Part shown: piece by piece, positions 47,389 to 58,554 of the stretch
Layout of the letters: each line of letters starts with the position of its first letter
Numbering within the stretch: the first letter of the stretch is position 1
NCBI GenBank assembly: GCA_025093985.1
Contig: JACAAK010000005.1
Coordinates: 2,728,001 to 2,792,000 of the forward strand
From: Calvatia gigantea
Taxonomy: Eukaryota; Basidiomycota; Agaricomycetes; Agaricales; Lycoperdaceae
Reading direction: 5' to 3'
DNA length: 64,000 nucleotides
Program-made: the position numbers and the translations under genes
Notes under the pieces: model-generated
Databases searched by the model: none
The model's input: only the letters and a program-made list of their open reading frames with translations
Told to the model about the DNA's origin: nothing

Positions 47389-49081
47389 ATGCCTCACTAC
47401 GACGTCCTCATCGTTGGAGCCGGCATTGCTGGTCCTGCTCTCGCTCACGGTCTATCGACATTGCCCCGCGCCAAGAAACCGCGGATTGCCTTACTAGAAC
47501 GATCACTCGCAGAACCAGACCGGATTGTCGGCGAACTGCTACAACCAGGAGGCGTCATTGCACTTCGAAAACTAGGAATAGAAAACTGCTTGGAGGGTAT
47601 TGATGCTATTCCGACGAGAGGCTATTGTGTCCTCGAAGGTGGAAAGTCGGTACATATCCCTTATCCTGCTGGATACGAAGGACGAGGATTCCACCATGGG
47701 CGGTTTATCATGTCCCTTCGGGCTGCCGCAAAACGTGCGGAGGGCGTTGATATGATTGAAGCGACGGTGACAAATTTGGTCGAGGAGGCGGGCTGCGTCG
47801 TAGGCGTGAAGGCGACTAGGAAGACTACAGAAACGGAGTTCAAGGAAGAGTACCGGGCTGACATTGTCATTATCGCGGATGGGTGTTTCTCAAATTTCCG
47901 GAGTGCCGTTATGGGACGCTCGTTTGCCAAGCCGGTGACGACAAGTCATTTTTGCGGAGCCATTCTAGAGGACGTGACGCTACCGATACCAAACCATGGC
48001 ACGGTTGCTCTCATTAAAGGCTCTGGGCCGGTGCTCATGTACCAAATCTCAAAACACGATACGCGTATTCTTATGGACGTAAAGCAACCATTACCCTCTG
48101 ACCTCAAGGTGCGATCTCCTTCACTGCGTTCTTCTGCAACATCTCATGATCTCTTGCTAGTCACATATCCTCACTCATATCGCTCCCCAACTTCCCTCGT
48201 CCCTCCACACAGCCGTCCAAAAAGCCCTCGACAAAGATCGTATAAGACGAATGCCGAACTCCTTCCTTCCTCCCGTTGTCCAAGGTACCTCGGCAACCAA
48301 AGCCGGTGTCATCCTTCTTGGAGATGCTTGGAACATGCGTCACCCATTAACCGGTGGTGGTATGACAGTTGCTCTAAGCGACGTCGTGCTTTTACGGTCT
48401 TTACTGGGACAGGTTGACGATTGGAGTGACTGGAAGAGCATTCAGAAATTACTCGGAAGTTGGCACTGGCAGCGTAAACCGCTAGCCTCGACCGTCAACA
48501 TTCTTAGCGTGGCTCTCTATGATCTTTTCGGCGCTGATGGTACGCAATAAACATTCTAAACATCTGATTTACTCTGCTCATTTGCAATTTTATTCAGACG
48601 AGTATCTTGCAGTACTAAGAACAGGATGCTTCAAGTACTTCGAGAGAGGCGGTGAATGCGTTAATGGTCCCGTCTCTCTACTCTCCGGTATTGCGCCATC
48701 CCCTGTCCTCCTCGCGAACCATTTCTTCTCTGTCGCTTTCTATTCAATATGGGTGATGTTTACGCACCCCCGTCTCGTCTCTGTGCCCAACCAGAAACCT
48801 ATCTATACAACTGCTCGATCGGAAGAATACCCACTTCTTTTGATCAAGAGCGTTCGCGTGGTATGTTTTTATTCCCTCGCAGAAGCTTCGGGTGGCGCTC
48901 TGACGGAAAGAATCTTTAGTTCTGGAAAGCATGCGTTGTATTTGGTCCCCTTCTCTGGTCTGAAATTCGTTGGTGGTCACCCGACGATCCGAAAGAGAGG
49001 AACAAAGTGCTATTCCAGACACTAATGTTTGTTAGTGCGGCGGTTGTTGGTGCGGCTTGGACACTACAACAGGTATTTTGA
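47389..49081 (+). CDS. ERG1: Squalene epoxidase (squalene monooxygenase)
   Basis: FAD enzyme that converts squalene to 2,3-oxidosqualene at the ER and lipid droplets; target of allylamine antifungals. Four exons: 47389-48108, 48161-48539, 48598-48860 and 48920-49081, coding for 507 residues with a clean frame. Seen: the Rossmann motif YDVLIVGAGIAGPALA at the N-terminus, GELLQPGGVIALRKLGI, ADGCFSNFR (second FAD-contact DG motif), VILLGDAWNMRHPLTGGG (third FAD motif), MTVALSDVVLLRSLL, and the family C-terminus with LLSGIAPSP and FGPLLWSEIRWW. The last exon reads hydrophobic to the end. No long N-terminal membrane extension is present, as is usual in fungi. The intron at 48861-48919 is needed to keep the frame. 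Confidence 0.96.
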
Positions 49082-50181
49082 TCCTATTGAGGATACTTTA
49101 GAGGATGTTGGAATTTCTCATCGTTCTGTATACCCATCATTAGTTTATTTGATGGATACATAATTTATATCCGCAGTGTTAGTTAGACCGATATAGATTT
49201 TTTGGGCGCCCATCGACAATTTTTGTGATAATTCTTTTCTAGAAGTGCTTCAAGAGCGGGGATGCTGGGGTTAAACCGGTTTCAAGATTTGATTTCGGGG
49301 TCGGCAAGAGCCGGCTCGTGCTTGGGGTTTGATCTCCGACGAATATAAATCTTCCTACCGGAGAGGTTGCCTCCCGCAAATAACTCCCTCGCCAGGCGCT
49401 GTCCGACACCTTAGGCCTTACGAAGGCCTTCGTCTCTGCTGATTTTTGGCACTCACCCTTTGCGTCTTCCAATCCGCCTTCTGTTTGATTCTTTCCGTCG
49501 AAGATGTCAATCATCTTAAGTTCTCGGTTGCCACACTCAAAACTCAGGGAGGGAACCAGAACTACGGAATGACAGATGGCAAACATCTTCCAAAGATCTT
49601 GCTTTTTTACGGTGCCGAATGCTGCTGTCCTTGGTATTCTAAAGACCGTTACAACTCGCTTATACCGGATGTGCCACAATATGGAAGACAGAGCTTACAG
49701 AATGCCCCCTTCCTGGCTCCTGACAATCGTTCCGTATAATATCCAAACTTTGGTTCTGGACGCCCACCCGAGATCATTGCTGATTCTAATTGTGAAGATA
49801 TGTTTATGTGGCTCACTATTGGCGGTGAGGGAGGGAACTCATGATGAACAATCATACCATTGATGCGCCCCTGTATCAGAAGGTTTCATTCACGTCTCAG
49901 CTGACTTTTCAAACCTCTTCAGTTCCCATACTGACTAAAAATAACCCCCCCGAATGTTTTATGATGTATGACGAGACAGCAGGCGCCTACCAAAGGCCAA
50001 TAATAAAATATATCAACGATTTGGACCATCGCGAAGTGTTCACAGTTTTCCTTTCCTTCTATCGTATTCATCCGCTGGCAGAGCCTCCGGTCCTTTTAGC
50101 CTTTCCTTCATTTCATTTTTTTGGCTTTCGCTTTCTCCTTTGCTCTCGTAAAACTACACTATCCTGTCCTTCGATCTCAAG
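49082..50181. other. Intergenic region between ERG1 and a membrane-protein gene
   Basis: I see no supported gene. Several overlapping open frames on both strands at 49.2-49.9 kb lack motifs and splice continuity. Confidence 0.45.
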
Positions 50182-50980
50182 ATGTTCTCCCTTTCTTTAA
50201 CCCCCACCATTTTCTTCAATTTTTTCTCCATCATCATTGCTTGCGTGGTCCAAGGCCTGGCCGTGGTCAACTTTGGCATCCTCTCTATCTGGGTCAACTC
50301 GATCGCAGCTTCGTCCGCTCTTATCTACCATATCGCCATTCTTTTCCTCACTCGGCGAAACAATCGCGTCATTTCAATCTCACCTGGTGGCACAACTTCC
50401 GAAAAACGAACGAAGCACGAAAGCTTCCCTTCTGATCTCAAGATGCCAACACACCCACCTCCGGCATACGCTCCGCCCCCTTACGAACCCTCCAAACTTT
50501 TACCAAACCGAAAACTCACTCCGCCCCTCATGATTCCGAGCAATACAGAATCCCTGAATAAACCCCTGCCATCCGGGCCCTTTTATTCGTTTTCTTCCTT
50601 CTGCTCTATCATCATAGTCACAATTATCACTCTTATCGGTTTTGGTATGACGGTCGAGGTTTCAATTCACGGGTCAAAAAGTCTTCTTCCTGCCGAGAGA
50701 GCAAAAGGCATGACGTTCCCCTGGAACATGAAGATTCAGAAAACGCAGTGCATCTTCTTGGGCGTTCAGCTGCTTCTGAGCCTGATCGTGCTTTTCCTGT
50801 GCTCGAGGGGTAGAGATGAGATCTCGAGGATCGAGGATGAAAAGCAAGAAGAAGCAGAATATGGGTTCGCATCTCCTCGCGTACGTACTTGATTCTTCTG
50901 TGATCTAGAGTTGATTCTCACACTGTGGCTGTTAGTCCCCTCAGACACTTGACCATTGGATCCGAGACGATGCCGTGTAG
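50182..50980 (+). CDS. Four-helix membrane protein, unknown function (intact copy)
   Basis: Two exons (50182-50880 and 50936-50980) give 247 residues. Helices lie at about residues 8-28, 31-53, 138-160 and 188-208; a Pro-rich lo​op (PTHPPPAYAPPPYEPSKLLP) separates the pairs and a charged tail (RGRDEISRIEDEKQEEAE) follows. The second exon ends SPQTLDHWIRDDAV. It is supported by the decayed second copy at 54200, which preserves the same second exon. It is related in plan to the protein at 41465. The family is unknown to me; two helix pairs resemble tetraspan proteins in general shape only. Confidence 0.7.
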
Positions 50981-51335
50981 TGTTCTTGCAAGTTCAGCAC
51001 TCGCCTTCCGTTTACCCAGCCTGTTGATCAGCGACAACCTTCGGGTTCATATGCGTTCCGGGTGTTCAGTGCTTGATGCACTGACCTGATTCGCGTCCCG
51101 AACTCCGTTGTTCGCGTCTACCTTCCCCTCCGTTCCCGGTCGGAGATCGTCGTACTTCGACGGACCCAATGCGAGCGTTGGGTTCCGGGTCCTCCGCCGT
51201 AGAACACCAGCAACTTGTTTCTGTTCCATCCTATCAGGGAGAATTGATTTCTCCCGTCTGTACCCAGGAGTTGATCTCCTTCCACCCGTGATGATTGTGA
51301 TTACATATTATCCATAGTATTAACTCAAATTACCG
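50182..51335. repeat. Direct repeat, copy A (partner at about 54200-55310)
   Basis: The membrane-protein gene and about 350 bp past it recur about 4 kb downstream in the same orientation. Matching runs past the coding part, through a CGACAACCTTCGGGTTCATATG segment, to ATTAACTCAAATTA near the end. The Crinkler-kinase gene lies between the copies. Confidence 0.75.
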
Positions 51336-51378
51336 CCTATTAATAAAATACATGGACGTGTTGCTGAACCCTACTAAC

Positions 51379-53331
51379 TTATCCGTCGGGAGTCATTCCT
51401 ACATCAGCCGGATGAATCGCAGGTGCCTGGCCGAACATGTAGTCCACCATTTCGAGGTCGTGCTCCGGGAGGATTTGCTCGCCATCCACTGCCCCAGCTG
51501 GTCGTTGCACCCGGCGGCGGTTCACGTACATGGGATAACGAGCCTCGTTAGTCTTTCCGGCCCAATCAAAATCGAGTAACATGAAGTCGCCGTGGCGGTT
51601 TGGGTCATTCCTAATGAAGAAGTTTACGTCGCGTAAGTCACCATGGACGTAGCCATTTTGATGGAGGTCTTCGATGAGAGCGACAATCGCATTCCGGAGA
51701 GGCTGGGGATTTCTAATTGTATCCCGGTAATAGGTGAATTGGTGATAGGAATTTAGGAGGGAAGTTGAGGGCGGATTGATATCAGAAATGTCAAGGGCCT
51801 CCATGACAACCATATTCCAACCCCCGGGTAACGACTCGTAGGCAAGGAGTTTCGGAGCATGCCCTCTCTCAGCACATAGACGGTGCGCATCAGGGGAATA
51901 GTGTCTCACAAACTTGAGGCAGATTTCTTTGTCGTCCTGAGTCTTGGCATAGAAAATACGCTTTGTACTGTCGGGTTGCCCTCCGTTGTAGATGAAGTAA
52001 TGTTTTTGTTGCAACTCGTCAAGATAGTAATTGCGATACGGGCAATCCGGCCTGAAATGGCGCACATCGGGATCCAACATTGTTGGCTTAGACGCCAAGA
52101 CCAAATAATAGTCCCGCAATTCGTTAAAGGCAATCCTCAAAGCACTAAATGTTCGTGCGGTCAACTCGTGGATCGCCCGATCTGCAGGATGGGCGAAGAG
52201 AGGTAGAATGGGCCCGAGGATATCCGAGTAAATTTTGTCAGTGAACACGGCACCAGAAAATGCAATGCACGGTCCTACAGGTAATAAGTACGGAAACTGA
52301 GATTTAAATTTGAGCTTTACCGAAGAGAATAATGTGGAAGCAAGGGAGGACGGAACGATGCTGCCAAGATTGAGAGAATTGTTTCAGGAAGCTCCCGTAG
52401 TAGCAAAGTGCTTTCAGGAAAGGATCAGCGCCCCCCCCCGCTGCCGATTTCATCTTCCACTTCCAGAATGACCACAGTGAAACCCCGGATCTGGAAATAT
52501 CCGTCAGTGCGGTAGTCCGACGCACCAACGGAACTATCGTGAACATCAATGCCATACTTTGCCAATGATGAACGAAACTGGTGAGCGCGAGAGGCTTCCT
52601 GCCCATAAAACTGGGACATGTCTATGGAGAGCTCTAGTGCCAATTGATTATCCTCAACTGTTGGCTTGTGGGTGGTGCAGAGGTCGACAAATCTTCCAAA
52701 AACTTGATGGAGTAGCGTCGTTGGAAGGGGGGCGGCTGTACTGTGGGGTCGGTTGCAAAGGAAGGGAAATTGCTTTCGTTCTTGGTATCTCCAAAATTCG
52801 CTTGGGATTGCGGCAGAGGAGGGGGCTTTCTTCGGTAGGTCATTCTCGATGTATCGCTTTCGCTCCTGAAGAAGGGCGGTGGCAGTTGGAAGCTCCGTGG
52901 ACGCCTCTGCATTGAAAGGTCAATGAATCTTTCAAGGGAAAAGAGAGTTGGCGAACCTGGAGTGGCAACGACAATGGGTATCTTACGTGCGCCCGTGCCC
53001 TTTGGCTCCAGATCATAATCTGATAAGAAGCGGGTAGGGTCCATCAAGATGGCAATCTTGGAAAGATCTCGTATATCAACTTTCCCATCTCTGATATCAA
53101 TTGCAGCGACAGGTTCGTGAAGCTTCAAGAAAGTGTGTCAGTCCGTGCTTGATGTTCTCCCAGTGATAAAGCACATACCTTCCAGAGCCCAATATCGAGC
53201 AAGTGGTTCAGCGACTTGCGCCGCCTTACCTTCTCCTGCAACGCGCCCACCAGAGCACCCTCGTCGATTTCGATGGTTAACAATGAGGTAAAGGGATCCT
53301 CGCCCGCAAGAGCACATTGTATGTACATCAT
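51379..53331 (-). CDS. Crinkler-type protein with C-terminal kinase-like domain, one frameshift
   Basis: Four exons in transcription order: 53331-53179, 53122-52957, 52906-52321 and 52274-51379, about 665 residues. The N-terminus has a Crinkler-like ubiquitin-fold header (MMYIQCALAGEDPFTSLLTI, GLWKV, DGYDLEP-like segment, IPIVVATPG). The middle ends in a nuclease-like strand pattern (GFTVVILEVEDEIGSGG). The C-terminal kinase-like domain has a CLKFV lysine strand, NMVVMEAL hinge, HGDLRDVNFFI catalytic loop and LLDFDWAGK in place of DFG. The glycine loop is not obvious. A run of nine G (52431-52439) leaves the middle and kinase parts one base out of frame. The header-kinase fusion is a known class in fungi; whether this one is an effector, a self-defence protein or dead is open. 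Confidence 0.7.
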
Positions 53332-54199
53332 CGTTCAGAGGTGGCAGCAAACGGTATGGATGAAGAGGGAATTTTAAGCCGTAGCTACCTCAATTCAAAT
53401 GCAGGCCCTCCTTTCAAAGTCTGCTGCCGTAATCAGACCCCCACATGAGTATATCTCTGGAGTACGTTTCAATCGCTCGCGCACAAAAGCTTGAAGCTTG
53501 AAGATACTTTTGTAGGCTCTGGTCCACTTTGTTACAACTTCGAAATCTCTTGCTGTGCTTGGATGCTTTCAAATCTCTCCACCCCGGTTGATGCGCTACA
53601 TGAGTGTCACAAAGAAATGCCTCAATAAGCCTGACAACAATAGCAACTTCGAACTCACGTTCCAGTCCACGGAAAATAGAACAATTTTGGAGAACGGGTT
53701 CAGAATTTCAACAGCCTAATATACCAATTTTCATGGCAATTGAGGGAAGGGAAGGCGGTGAACGCCAACTGGGGAGGAGTGCAACTGGGGGGTGAAAAAT
53801 TTGCATACAGGAGAAGAGATCCAGGCAGTCATTTTTGTGCGTTTGTAGGGCGTACGGAAGAATGTGAAGGGGCACCTGGGTATCTACAGCTTGGTTTGTG
53901 ATCCACCTACTGAGCATTAGAGCTCGTGGACCACAGGATCTTTCCAGCCGACAGTAACACTCACGCAACCCGAGTCAATCCACCTTCTAGAGCAGCAAAC
54001 TACTGAATCTTTAGGCTTTATGGTAGGAGCATGGCAGAAAATTGATCAGAAAATGTTTAAGAGCGGGAGGATAGTGTAACTAGTCACCTAATCTGCCGCG
54101 ATGTATTATTTCATTGATACTCGAAAACCCCTGTGTGCCTTCCACTAGGAAGCTTCAGGACGCCATCGAAAAACATCAATCGTTATTCAATATTCGGAG

Positions 54200-54947
54200 A
54201 TGGATTCCATTTTTTTCTCCATCCTTATCACTCGTGTGGTTCAAGATCTGGCCGTAGTCAACTTTGGCATCCTCTCTATCTGGGTCAACTCGGTCGCAGC
54301 TTCGTCCGCTCTTATCTACCATATCGCCATTCTCTTCCTCGCTCGGCGAAGCAACCGCCTCATTTCAATCTCACCCGGAAATACAACATCTTAAAAACGA
54401 ACGAAGCGCGAAAGCTTCCCTTCTGATCTCAGGATGCCAACACACCCGCCTCCAGCATACACTCCACCTCCCTAAGTACGAACCCTCCAAACTCTTACCA
54501 AACCGACAACCCACCCTGCCCCTCGTGATTCCGAGCAATACTAAATGGGTTAACAAGCCATCCGGGCCCTTTGGTTTGCTTTCTTCCTTTTGCTCTACAG
54601 CAGTCACGATCATCACTCTTGGTATGACGGCCGAGGTTTCAGTTCACGGGTCGAAAAGTCTTCTTCGTGCCGAGAAAGCGAAAGGCGTGACGTTCCCCCG
54701 GAACATGAAGATCCAGAAGGTACAGCGCACCTTCTTGGGCGTTCAACTGCTTCTGAGCCTGATCGTGCTTTTCCTGTGCTCACGGGGTAGGGACGAGATC
54801 TCGAGGATTGAGGATGAAAAGAGGGAAGAAGCTGAACATGGATTCACATCTCCTCGCTTATGTATTTGATTCTTGAGTTGGTTCTCATACTGCGGTTGTT
54901 AGTCCCCTCAGGCGCTAGACCACTGGATCCGAGACGATGGCGTGTAG
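54200..54947 (+). pseudogene. Decayed copy of the membrane-protein gene
   Basis: Second copy of the gene at 50182. The first helices are clear (VVNFGILSIWVNSVAASSALIYH), but GAA became TAA after GNTTS, a few bases are gained near 54474 (CCTAAGTACGAACC against CTTACGAACC), the loop is shortened, and the exon 1 donor GTACGT has become TTATGT. The second exon still reads SPQALDHWIRDDGV. The change is moderate, so the duplication is not very old. Confidence 0.85.
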
Positions 54948-55310
54948 TGTTCTTGCAGGTTCAGCACTCGCCTTCCGTTTCCCAGTCTGTTGACCAGCGA
55001 CAACCTTCGGGTTCATATGCGTTTCCGGTATTCATTGCTAGATGCACTGACCTGATTCGTATCCCGAACTTCGTTGTTCGCGTCTACCTTCCCCTCCGTT
55101 CTCGATCGAAGATCATCGTACTTCGAGGGACCCAATGCGAGTGTTGGGTTCTGGGTTCTTCACTGTAGGACATCATCAACTCATTTCCGTTCCATCCTAT
55201 CTTGGAGAATTGATTTCTCCCACTCATCTTCAGGAGTTGATCTCCTTCCATCTGTGATTATATATTATCCATAGTATTAACTCAAATTATCGCCCGTTAA
55301 TAAATACATT
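54200..55310. repeat. Direct repeat, copy B
   Basis: Partner of the repeat at 50182-51335. It includes the decayed membrane-protein copy and the same non-coding tail, ending near ATTAACTCAAATTATCG. Confidence 0.75.
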
Positions 55311-55586
55311 TTACAGACACCTTGAATTCGAGCATTGCAATGCTATAAACCAAATAAAGATACATTACCAAACTTCCCCTATTTCATACACCTCTTGGGT
55401 ATCAGGTGATCTGATCATGTTAAAGCTGCAAGCAGCAAGGTGCCTGGGTGTATTGTGGCCGGATAATAGAGGCTCCTAGAGGCTCCTCAATCAGCATCAC
55501 AGGACAGGGGATAGACATGTTCTTTAAATCCTACAATGTGCCGTTCAGTGCCGAATATCAAATAGCATCATACCGCCGAAGATGTC

Positions 55587-55660
55587 GGCCGACTAGCTCA
55601 GTTGGTTAGAGCGTCGTGCTAATAACGCGAAGGTCTTGGGTTCGATCCCCACGTTGGCCA
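55587..55660 (+). tRNA. tRNA-Ile(AAT)
   Basis: A 74-base cloverleaf without intron. The acceptor stem GGCCGAC pairs with GTTGGCC (one G-U), followed by discriminator A. The D arm contains AGCTCAGTTGGTTAGAGC, the anticodon loop contains AAT, and the T arm reads GGGTTCGATCCCC. These match eukaryotic tRNA-Ile(AAU/IAU) features and internal A and B box promoters. Confidence 0.95.
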
Positions 55661-56137
55661 CTAAAGACAGCTGTCATTTTTTAACATCTTCGTACAACCA
55701 AGCCAGCCCAGATCATAGATGATTGTAACTGCATTCTCCTCAAAGGTGTCAGTCATTATTCAGCAACTTGCCTAGCAAGTGCGAAGGAAATCGTTCTACG
55801 ATGAGGCATGACAAAGTCGGAGAACTAGACATAACAGAAACAAAACAATACTAATGCGAAACGGAGTGGTACTTGGGCGATACGAGTATTAAAATGGTTG
55901 TCTATGGATATGCGGGCACAAGAAACAGGGAAATGGTAGGTGACAAATCATGGAGAACACCAAGAACAACAAAACCGGGTCAACCGGGTATAGTTCAGGA
56001 TGGAAGAATGTGACTCGTGAGGTGAAGCGTTGTTGCGTGATCTTTATAGTACAAGCTGTCAAAAAAGGGCGGTTCGGAAGCTCCTCGGTCTTGATGTGTG
56101 GCCTTAGTTCTCTTTCATCTCTTCGTCAATGGCGCTA
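55661..56137. other. Intergenic region after the tRNA
   Basis: I see no supported gene. The right end would hold the 3' untranslated region of the gene at 56138. Confidence 0.5.
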
Positions 56138-57044
56138 TCAACTGTAACTCCTTTGGTACAGGAAGTAAGCGCGGTCCCGTCCCTTATGTTTACTCGCCGT
56201 CGCCTGGGTATCGTTAGACCCCGTACGATGAGTCAAAGGCTGGCGAATGCTGGCGACCTGGGAGAAGATAGCCTTTGGATTGGAGAAAATTGATGTGTTG
56301 TAGAAGAGCGAGTTCGACTTATTGTGTTTGGGAGCATCAGTGGGGAGGTCAGGAAGGGGAGCAGTCGGCGGAGGTGCTGGCGCAGGGACGGAGGCCAGCC
56401 TCCGGGCAACCCTGCGGGGTCTACGAAACACCATGAGATCAAAACCATATATGAAGGATCGGTGTAGGGCAAACAAACACATACCGGAAGAGGTTAGTAA
56501 TCGTGGTTCCTCCGACACTTCCGCTCCTCATTCTACCAAGAAGACTGGTACTTTGAGAGGCAACGTTTTGAACATTTTGGTCAGATTCTGCGGGGAGAGA
56601 ACCCAAACCAAGGAAGCTCAAACTTCCCCCACGGCTCCTGCCGATGGAACCTGACAAACGTTGCTGAAGTTGAAGGGCGTTGCCAGCATTTCGTTGAGGG
56701 GACTTGATTGCATTCATAGGAGAGGTCGAGACATTAAGACTAGAACGGCGCTTGCGGAGGCGGGGTTTTTGGGCTTGTTGGACTGTGCTGGCGACAGAGC
56801 CTGAACGAGACCTTCCACCGATACTGGACGGTGTGGGAGTGTGACTACGAGCACCGTCTGCGTCCATATCGATGTCGAGGTCTTCGATGTCGCTGTCATC
56901 GGCAATGGGAGAAGCGCCCCGTGCGCCGCTGGGAGATGATGGTAGAAGACCGGGTGACGAGGGCGGTGTGCGCGCACTTTTGGGATACAAGTGGGGCGGG
57001 GCAAGGAGGCCGGAGGAGAAGAATGCGGAATATGAAGTGCTCAT
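56138..57044 (-). CDS. Disordered basic protein, unknown function
   Basis: Two exons in transcription order (57044-56485, 56420-56138) give 280 residues with a clean frame. The protein is Ser/Pro/Arg-rich throughout: an N-terminal segment MSTSYSAFFSSGLLAPPHL, an acidic stretch (DDSDIEDLDIDMDADGA), a basic patch (KPRLRKRRSSL), repeated RSRSGS/RMRSGS motifs, and a Pro-rich second exon (SVPAPAPPPTAPLPDLP). No folded domain is visible. It could be nuclear, but I have no family. The conserved-looking start and a coherent intron support it as real. Confidence 0.6.
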
Positions 57045-58554
57045 GGTCGAAAAGCTCGATGATTTTCGATAAAAAGTTGGTTTTAATTAGGCGGAGGCCA
57101 GCGACGGAATTTAAACTAGGCTGTTGCAGAAAGGGGTACCAAAAACGTCAACGAGGTTAAAACTCCTATGCGTCGATTCAGAGCTCACCTGCGGCTGGTA
57201 TAAGACGAATTTGAGGTGAAGAAAGTGGAAGTGGAAGAGTGTGTTGGATTTGGTTCAACTTAAGCTCGAGCAATCACCCGGCCCTTCTTTTCCAAAATTA
57301 GACTTGTGAAACTGCGCCTAACAACGCGCCCACAACACCGAGCCTCTTTACGTCACGTGCCAGGTACCTTCATTCAGTCCTAGCGTCAACACTTCGGCTC
57401 TCCCGGTTGTCTACAGCTGGCTACCCTAACGGCAAATGTCGACACCATTCATTCATTTTCATGTTCATTTACTTACATGACCTTCGTGGACTCTCGGATC
57501 CACCAGCGTAGCTAAGCAAGGTCGTCAACGTGGCAACACAATCTCGAAGGCAACAAGTCTAGTGAAATGAAAAAAAAAAAAAAAAAAGTAGGCAGAGAGG
57601 GGTGTTTAAAGCGCCCCAGTTTCCTGAGCCCCGGTTAAAGAACCTGGGTACGGGAAAAAGTAAGCGTTTTGGCGGCTTTCAGACACAGGAAAAAACGCGC
57701 TCTCGCTGTTTTGACAGGGCCGAGTATACGTAGCACGGGGCTGGGTCATTCTCCCAACCCTGAATGTCCAGCGCTCCGCTGCCCGCTTACTCAATGTAAA
57801 CCGTCGAAATGGCCGCGCCCGAAACAAGCCGGACAATAGACGGGATCAAGGATACGCCCCTTAAGGTGCATTTCCGTAAACACTGCGACTAAACTAGGCC
57901 AATTGATTATTACATTCTCGTTGCCTCAATTTCAAATTTGGGACAACGTTTATGAGCCTCCTGACAACGGCTATGGTTTGCCAATGAGACTTGGAAAGTG
58001 GCCGGCAAAGATTTACAATGGCACTAGGTCTGGTGGTTTTGCAGCAATGAAACCTGGAAACTCCCATTGGCGCTGAGGGACCTAGCAGATTTTTCCGGTA
58101 CAAGGGAGAGCAAGGATAGAATGCCAGCTGAGAAGCAACCGGAACAAGTTTATGCGACAACGAAGAGATTCCTTCCATCTATCAGAGTTCTTCTCAGTTC
58201 TTCTTGTATTTAACTCGACACGCTTTCTCAAGGGTTTCGCGATTTTATTCTTAACCCCGCTTCCTTGTCCTCCTGCACATTGTTCGACTGATTCAACGCC
58301 TACTTTTTTTCAGAGAGAAGACACTCAGTGGGTAAGATCAGGCAATGTATCCATACAAAGTGAGTGAGACGGCAGCCAGGCCGTCATGTGTGCCCTCTTT
58401 CAGCGTATTTTGGCCACCACATCTCATCAAAACTCTCACAAAACTTGATGCCAGCGATCCTTCTCATGGTCTTGGCGTCTTCTTTCTGATTCACTACCAA
58501 AATAAAAGGCACGTCTGAAAGTAACTCCCTTTGGATTCAAGGAATCTGACGACC
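57045..58554. other. Intergenic region with an A18 tract
   Basis: I see no supported gene. A run of 18 A lies at 57570-57587, long enough to be unstable or a trace of a retroposed element. The bases before 58555 carry the FAH promoter. Confidence 0.5.

Noticed and set aside
49239..49863. Long overlapping frames on both strands downstream of ERG1
   Set aside because: No motifs and mutual overlap; likely non-coding.
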